In this document: in pieces, positions 59,701 through 64,000 of the stretch
Numbering within the stretch: the first letter of the stretch is position 1
Layout: every line of letters begins with the position of its first letter
Source: Cloeon dipterum
Taxonomy: Eukaryota; Arthropoda; Insecta; Ephemeroptera; Baetidae
Direction: 5' to 3'
Length of the DNA stretch: 64,000 nucleotides
NCBI RefSeq assembly: GCF_949628265.1
Contig: NC_088787.1
Coordinates: 1,168,501-1,232,500, forward strand
Program-made: the position numbers and the translations under genes
The notes under the pieces: generated by a model
What the model was told of the DNA's origin: nothing
Seen by the model: the letters and a program-made list of their open reading frames with translations, nothing else
The model's database searches: none

Positions 59701-60656
59701 ACACGTCTGTTGTTGTGAAGGAAACAAATAACTCGCTCAGGTGTAGATGGCCGTCACGCCGCTCATCCACTATCTTGCGAACATCGTCCTTGACGTAATC
59801 TGTCAATATTAATCCATCTCTGTCACCGTGAGACAGAATGTAAAGCACAAACACTGATGGAACGTCTGTGTAGAATGAATGCTATCATAAAATAAAATTT
59901 ATCAAATAAATTCATCGTTTTTACCTGAACAGCCAAATTCCTGTAACAGTTTTTCTCGATCGGAGAGAAATTGGAGCAACTTCCCTTTTTCCGGCGACAA
60001 AATACTGCGGAAGTTGCAGTTCCGGTTCTTTCCAAAGGTTTCATCCAGATTCTTTACATCCGTGTCATCACCGTCCCGGATAAGGTCTTTTTTTATCTCC
60101 AGCTAGCAAATTATTACGTTTTTTATAATGTGTTATAGGACATTTCACTGATGTTTGTGAAAAATTCAAGGATTCAAGCGGTATCTTTCTGACGGCACAA
60201 GAAAATGTGACGCTTTTGAAACATTTAGTTTATTTTATATTGTATGAATGTTCCGAGAACATTAGTTGGCATTCTGATTCATAAATGACACACATGAGGA
60301 ACATTTGCCATCTACCGGTTTCAATTGTCCAATTGGGTACTACGCGCCCTCAAGTGTTACTTGAAACGAACATAGATGTAACATTTTAACCTGACATTAA
60401 ATGAACACAACAATATTTCTACAGAAAAGTAATAAACTTTCTTTTGATAACAAAATATTTTACCTGAGTTAATTCTTGTAGCTGAGTCTTGGCGTCCTTA
60501 AAGTCGTAGTGCACGACGAGCACACAAACACTGAGAATTGAGGTTTTAAATCAATTTTATCGGATATTTTTCACTGTTATTATTATACTTGTCTGCGTCT
60601 TGTGTAGTTTGGTCTTTCGACACGAAATACCCAAACCTGGCTCGCCCCGCAGACAT
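53791..60656 (-). CDS. Caspase-pseudocaspase-NACHT-ankyrin protein, gene B (1,985 aa predicted)
   Basis: Ten exons with the same phases as gene A: 60,589-60,656; 60,464-60,530; 59,925-60,102; 59,642-59,865; 59,459-59,588; 59,192-59,399; 58,865-59,091; 58,589-58,809; 58,401-58,479; 53,791-58,346. Every length change against gene A is a multiple of three (+3 in exon 3, -3 in exon 8), so the frame is under constraint and the gene is probably functional. The caspase His and Cys, the NACHT P-loop GTGKTT and ILDGFDE are all retained. It has one fewer ankyrin super-repeat than A, one extra 33-residue ankyrin repeat, and an acidic DEDTSDGSSD triplication. A minus-strand AATAAA signal lies at 53,408-53,413. 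Upstream similarity with A includes the region just before the ATG, so both may share promoter elements. Confidence 0.88.
53840..56740 (-). other. Gene B: ankyrin array with three-fold super-repeat
   Basis: Module-start signatures are at 54,095, 54,494 and 55,001 (spacings 399 and 507 bp), against four in gene A. An added repeat (GRTPLHLAAESGNVDLVEWL) sits near 55,190, beside the nearly identical GRTALQLAAESGNVDLVKLL, and looks like a recent single-repeat duplication. Confidence 0.85.
56081..56175 (-). repeat. 30-bp coding minisatellite in gene B
   Basis: About three tandem 30-bp units encode DEDTSDGSSD repeats within an acidic loop between ankyrin repeats. Gene A has only a single RDWSRKDKLC-type junction at the matching place. 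The unit length is divisible by three, so the frame is safe from copy-number change. Confidence 0.92.
57320..58085 (-). other. Gene B: NACHT NTPase domain
   Basis: It has SVAGTGKTTVLREMAF, QCVVILDGFDEIIRP and VWIGTRPNAAEAI, with the same downstream FIHQTFAEFLAAQHFLRE motif as A. No key residue is changed. Confidence 0.9.
58401..59091 (-). other. Gene B: second, degenerate caspase-like domain
   Basis: Exons 7-9 keep the caspase-like frame with FGLVTKN in place of the His loop and LLNQETS in place of the Cys loop. The same losses are seen in gene A, so catalytic loss predates the duplication. One codon is missing compared with gene A in the AVVSQ/AVSE region. Confidence 0.65.
59192..60656 (-). 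other. Gene B: catalytically intact caspase domain
   Basis: Exons 1-6 give VCVLVVHYDFKDAKTQ, VFVLYILSHGDRDG, LKLINFG|SCRGELKD and LANRDPATGTTFIHLTCKVL. Catalytic His and Cys and the small-subunit Arg are present, as in gene A. The first exon (MSAGRARFGYFVSKD) differs more from A (MPKGPAKLGCFVSKD) than the core does. Confidence 0.85.
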
Positions 60657-60859
60657 TTTATCTTCTGAAATAGAAAGTGATCTGTGAAAACCTACTTATT
60701 ACCTTCAAGGTCATTGAAAAGTTATTGATGTCCTGTTTCGGACTTCGGGGCCACAAAATTTGTATTTTAAGTGGGGTGGTGGAGGGCCCCAAGGTCTTTT
60801 GCAAATAAAACTGAATGTATCGGACATAGAGGTCTGCGCGAGCAACGCCGAGCCGCGTT

Positions 60860-61025
60860 TTGACAAGTTTTAACCATGTCAATTTGATCAGGAAATTTTG
60901 ACATGGTTAAAACCTCTCATCGCAACACGTTTTAAACATGTCAAAGAACTTTGACTAGTTTTATCCTTGTCGTGACAAGGATAAACCTTGTCAAATGTCG
61001 TTGACATGCTTTATCCATGTCAAAT
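60860..61025. repeat. Cluster of GACATG-type palindromes
   Basis: A perfect 16-bp inverted repeat has arms GTTTTAACCATGTCAA at 60,867-60,882 and its complement at 60,898-60,913. A second one, TTTATCCTTGTC, lies at 60,960-60,971 with its partner at 60,974-60,985 (2-bp loop). Further half sites (TTTAAACATGTCAA, GTTGACATGCTTTATCCATG) follow. Six or more copies of one ~14-bp motif occur in alternating orientation within 165 bp upstream of gene B. Gene A has no equivalent in its upstream region. Confidence 0.8.
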
Positions 61026-62040
61026 TGAGATTATTTGGATACAGTGTAAACACTAAATTAACATTTTTTTTTTCTTAAACCAATTTAATGAGATTTAATG
61101 TCTGAACAAGAGCGACACGCGTTCATACTGGCTTATCGCACATTCAATAAAGCTAGGGATATATTTTTATCGCATTTCCTGACCATGCAAATCACTTGCT
61201 TACGAAAGAAATAATCAAAATTGTTTGGCTGACGTTTTCAACGATAAAAGGTCATATTTAATTATCATCCATGCATTTATTTAGTGAGAACAAGCGTGTG
61301 GGGGCGGCCGGTTGATCCTGAACGGAAAACAAGGAGATGGCGGCGTCGAAAATACCATAAAAAACGACCACGGGACCGATCTCAGGGTCTGCCATGAAAA
61401 TGCTCTTCAGGGTAGGTTGGGTTGTAGAGCTCGGCGAGACCTCTTGGGTTGAAGTCGATAAATCCGTCGAATTTTAACAAAAATAACAAAATTCTCTCCT
61501 GAGCGCACTTTGAGTGTGCCAAAGGCCAAAAAATAATTTTTCTAAGGGCGGTAGTGGCCTAAAATTCTGTCGCCAGACTGGCGACGGGCATGCGTGTGCG
61601 GTGGAACAGCAATGATCGCGATCCGGGTCCATTCGCGGAAAAATTGGCGAATTTTTCAAATTTCTAATCTTATTCTTACTGGAGAAGGTGCAAAAAATAT
61701 GTTTTTTAATGTTTAGATTCTATCTTTTCCTTGGATTTTGATCCAATCGGCTTGTCATTGGTCTCAAGTTGTTCCAAAAAAAATTCCCCACAGGTTTGGG
61801 GCAAAATGGTTTCTCACATTATTTCTCCAATGCGAGATTTGTGAAAAATTCGACTTTTCCTAAATTTTAAAAACATTCAGATTTTTCAAAAGTGCACTTG
61901 GCGAGACGCGCCCCACTGAGGAGCGTCGAACACAGTCTAAATCACCCGCCTCCGCCCCTTAGAGCCCTGGCTGGGCCCCGAAAATAAAAAAATTGAGTGT
62001 CACATAACGCGTTTTCTCGCACTAAAAATGAACAACTCGC
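61026..62040. other. Intergenic, repeat fragments only
   Basis: 61,365-61,480 (GACCGATCTCAGGGT ... GAGCTCGGCGAGAC ... CGTCGAATTTTA) recurs, diverged, at 63,090-63,170. 61,885-62,040 matches 45,640-45,770. No gene is supported. Confidence 0.4.
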
Positions 62041-62170
62041 CTCCTGTGAAAGGGCGGCGCGAGACGGTTGACGGCTGTGTGGCATTTAAAAAAAATACTT
62101 CCGTCGGATCCGCGATTGTCGCTCCGCATCCGCACACTCGCTTTTCTGCTCGCGTTTCGTCCTGCTAGCG
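62040..62170 (+). repeat. Dispersed repeat family, copy 3 (partial)
   Basis: GCGAGACGGTTGACGGCTGT and CGCTCCGCATCCGCACACTC match the GC-rich end of the copies at 20.17-20.26 kb and 26.99-27.09 kb. Confidence 0.6.
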
Positions 62171-62629
62171 ATTTTAGATAACATAATACCGTAATTTACA
62201 AAGTGGAACAAGATGAGCGCTTTTATTTTCCAAAAATTCCGCCATACGCAGTGCTCGTCAGGTTAAAAAAATAATATTTTCACATACTGCGAAGGTACGC
62301 GAAAGGTCTTAATTCTTTATTGTTGACAATTACTTTGCACTGTCCAAGAAAAAAAAATAAGAGACGGCGGAAGAATTCGTGCTTAAAATCGAATTACTCT
62401 CATTATTCGTGAAAAATATGTGTGACTTTGGTGGGGAAGCTGCGACGCTGGTGCTGCCACGCGGCGGAAGAGTGGTCAACCTCCGAGGTGTGAATCGTGG
62501 CGCCTCCTTCTGGCAGTTGGCTCAAATGAATAGCTGCTTATCGGCTCCAAGCTCTTTCTGCGTGCACAAAACGAGGAAACTGCTTTCTTTCCAGCGCGCG
62601 GCAAAAGTTGTGAACTGGTTGGTCACGAT

Positions 62630-62850
62630 TGTTTGAGTTTTCAACCGGAAGATGGCGCCACAAATTTCGAGTAGGCAATATAAGACACAGCCTGTAAAAG
62701 CTTGACTCTTTTACCACCATGTGGCAGCACGCGTGTCCCTTCCACACCGCTTTTCGAAAATAATTCATAGCCGGATATTGGAGCGTTGATAAAGTGCCGC
62801 TGAAAGGAAATAATTTAATCTCAGCCGCAGAAACATGCGAATGAAAAAAA
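62630..62850 (+). repeat. Dispersed repeat shared with 26.05-26.22 kb
   Basis: From TTCAACCGGAAGATGGCGCC to GAAACATGCGAATG this follows the 26.05-26.22 kb copy in the same orientation. Open frames on the minus strand here are not conserved in that copy. Confidence 0.55.
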
Positions 62851-63429
62851 TGCTGAGAAAACTGGAAAGGAAATAAACTGCAGATAATTCTTAAGCAATC
62901 CAACGACGGACGCAACTGATTTTTAATTATTCTCATTATCTTAGAAATTAGAGAAACCAATAATAAAATAGATAAGCATTGACAAGCGCTTTGAAATTGC
63001 GCGCCGAATCGGGTGCACGTTCCAACATGACCCGGCAGCGCGGGGGCGGGCGAAGCCGCGGTGCCGAAAAACAGCTTAATCCCGCTCGAAGACCGATCTC
63101 AGGGTGGAGTGGGTGGCGGGGCTCGGCGAGGGAGTGTCGCGTGACCTATTATCCCTCTACCCGTCGAATTATTAGACAACAAAAACCGATTGTCCCCGTC
63201 TGCCGATAGGTAAATGGCTTGAAAATAAAAAAATATCGATCAAAAATGCCGATCTGCGTAAACTAGAAGAGTCGTTCGGGCGCCGCGCGGCGCCGCACAG
63301 CGCTTTGCCATACAGCGCCCGTGTGCTGTTTGCACTTTGAGGTCTCCGAGCGAGTGCAAAATCGCATTGAGGAACTTCAAAAAAGCCAAATATGAGCGTC
63401 AGCACAGCCGAATATAAGCTACTTCACCG

Positions 63430-64000
63430 CTTTAAAGGTCGATTGACCTGAGGAAGGTCGTTGACAGCCGAGGGTGAAATATATACCGTCTCCAAGTATG
63501 TGCAAATAAGCTCGAAACTGCAGAAAAATAATTAAAATTCGGCCTAGAAAAGGGTCTCAGGTCAGGGTACCCTGAAAAAGGTTTGTCGGGTGTGTCAGGT
63601 GAAAGCCCTTCCCAAGAAGAGGGGTCGTGATTGACGATCCGACGAACGCACGAATTTGAAACAAAAAATCAACAAAAAGTGTGTGCGAGCCGGCCGAAAG
63701 CACGCTGCACATTTCCGCGAGAGCGAAATCCGCGCAAGTTGAGCACTAATAATCACGGAGAAACCAAAAAGAAGCGAGTAATAACAGTCGTCAAGTAGCG
63801 CGACCTGAGGAGGGTCGGTGACGAGCGAGGTTGAAAAATCACGACACCAAAACGCGGAAAAAGCATTAAAATTCGGCCTGGGCAAGGTCAGGTCGCGGTT
63901 CCCTGAGAAAGTCGTTTGGGCATGCCAGGTCGAAGCCTCTATCCGAGACCTGTCAAATGAGGGGTCGTGGTCGACTCTCCGACTAACGGTCGAATTTTAA
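63430..64000 (+). repeat. Two tandem units of a ~365-bp repeat at the right edge
   Basis: Unit 1 (about 63,436-63,660) and unit 2 (about 63,801-64,000) share GACCTGAGGA.GGTCG, AATTAAAATTCGGCCT, GGTACCCTGA/GGTTCCCTGA and GAGGGGTCGTG.T.GAC, then CGACnAACG.nCGAATTT. The array probably continues past the window. The weaker match at 63,090-63,180 and 61,365-61,480 may be older relatives. Confidence 0.7.

Larger units (their letters stand above)
48325..60780. repeat. Segmental duplication, copy B
   Basis: Direct copy of 28,445-38,800, enlarged by a 2,194-bp transposon at 50,897-53,090. Its left end is at the CAATGATTGAAATTTGTAT block. On the right, similarity continues a little past the start codon of gene B (GATGTCCTGTTTCGGACT versus GGTGTCCAGTTCCGGACT). 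Confidence 0.9.

Overview
The window looks like a nuclear genomic segment of an arthropod, most likely an insect. Its genes are split by short GT-AG introns of roughly 40-350 bp. It also holds a large AT-rich satellite array, secreted C-type-lectin exons and many dispersed non-coding repeats. The lectin style and compact introns would fit an early-branching insect such as a mayfly, but that is inference from gene style, not proof.

Layout: (1) 1-19,170 is one uninterrupted tandem satellite of about 134 monomers of 143-144 bp, with nested higher-order repeats, running off the left edge. (2) 19,171-20,990 is its non-coding flank, built of dispersed repeats that recur at 25.7-27.1 kb and 62 kb. 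(3) 21,032-25,561 (minus) is a multi-exon secreted lectin with four C-type-lectin-like domains. (4) 27,791-28,270 (minus) holds the 3' exons of an unidentified gene, weakly like a Yellow/MRJP beta-propeller. (5) 28,445-38,800 and 48,325-60,780 are two direct copies of a segmental duplication, each carrying one intact ten-exon minus-strand gene. (6) The spacer between them and the right end (60.8-64 kb) consist of dispersed, inverted and tandem repeats with no convincing gene.

The most interesting content is the duplicated gene pair. Splicing by hand gives fully in-frame models of 2,059 and 1,985 residues. Each has an N-terminal caspase domain that keeps the catalytic His (SHGD) and Cys (SCRG). 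This is followed by a second caspase-like domain that has lost both residues, then a NACHT NTPase with Walker A (GTGKTT) and Walker B (ILDGFDE), then more than 20 ankyrin repeats. This is the architecture of an NLR-type sensor fused directly to its own protease effector. Insects such as Drosophila lack canonical NACHT NLRs, so an intact tandem pair is notable.

The two copies show several evolutionary processes side by side. A 289-bp tract spanning an intron is identical between otherwise diverged copies, suggesting gene conversion. The ankyrin super-repeat differs in number (4 versus 3). Copy B alone carries a 30-bp coding minisatellite. Downstream of copy B, a 2,194-bp TA-target transposon sits at a site that is empty downstream of copy A. 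A secreted lectin next to NACHT-ankyrin-caspase genes suggests a pathogen-recognition neighbourhood; this functional link is inference.
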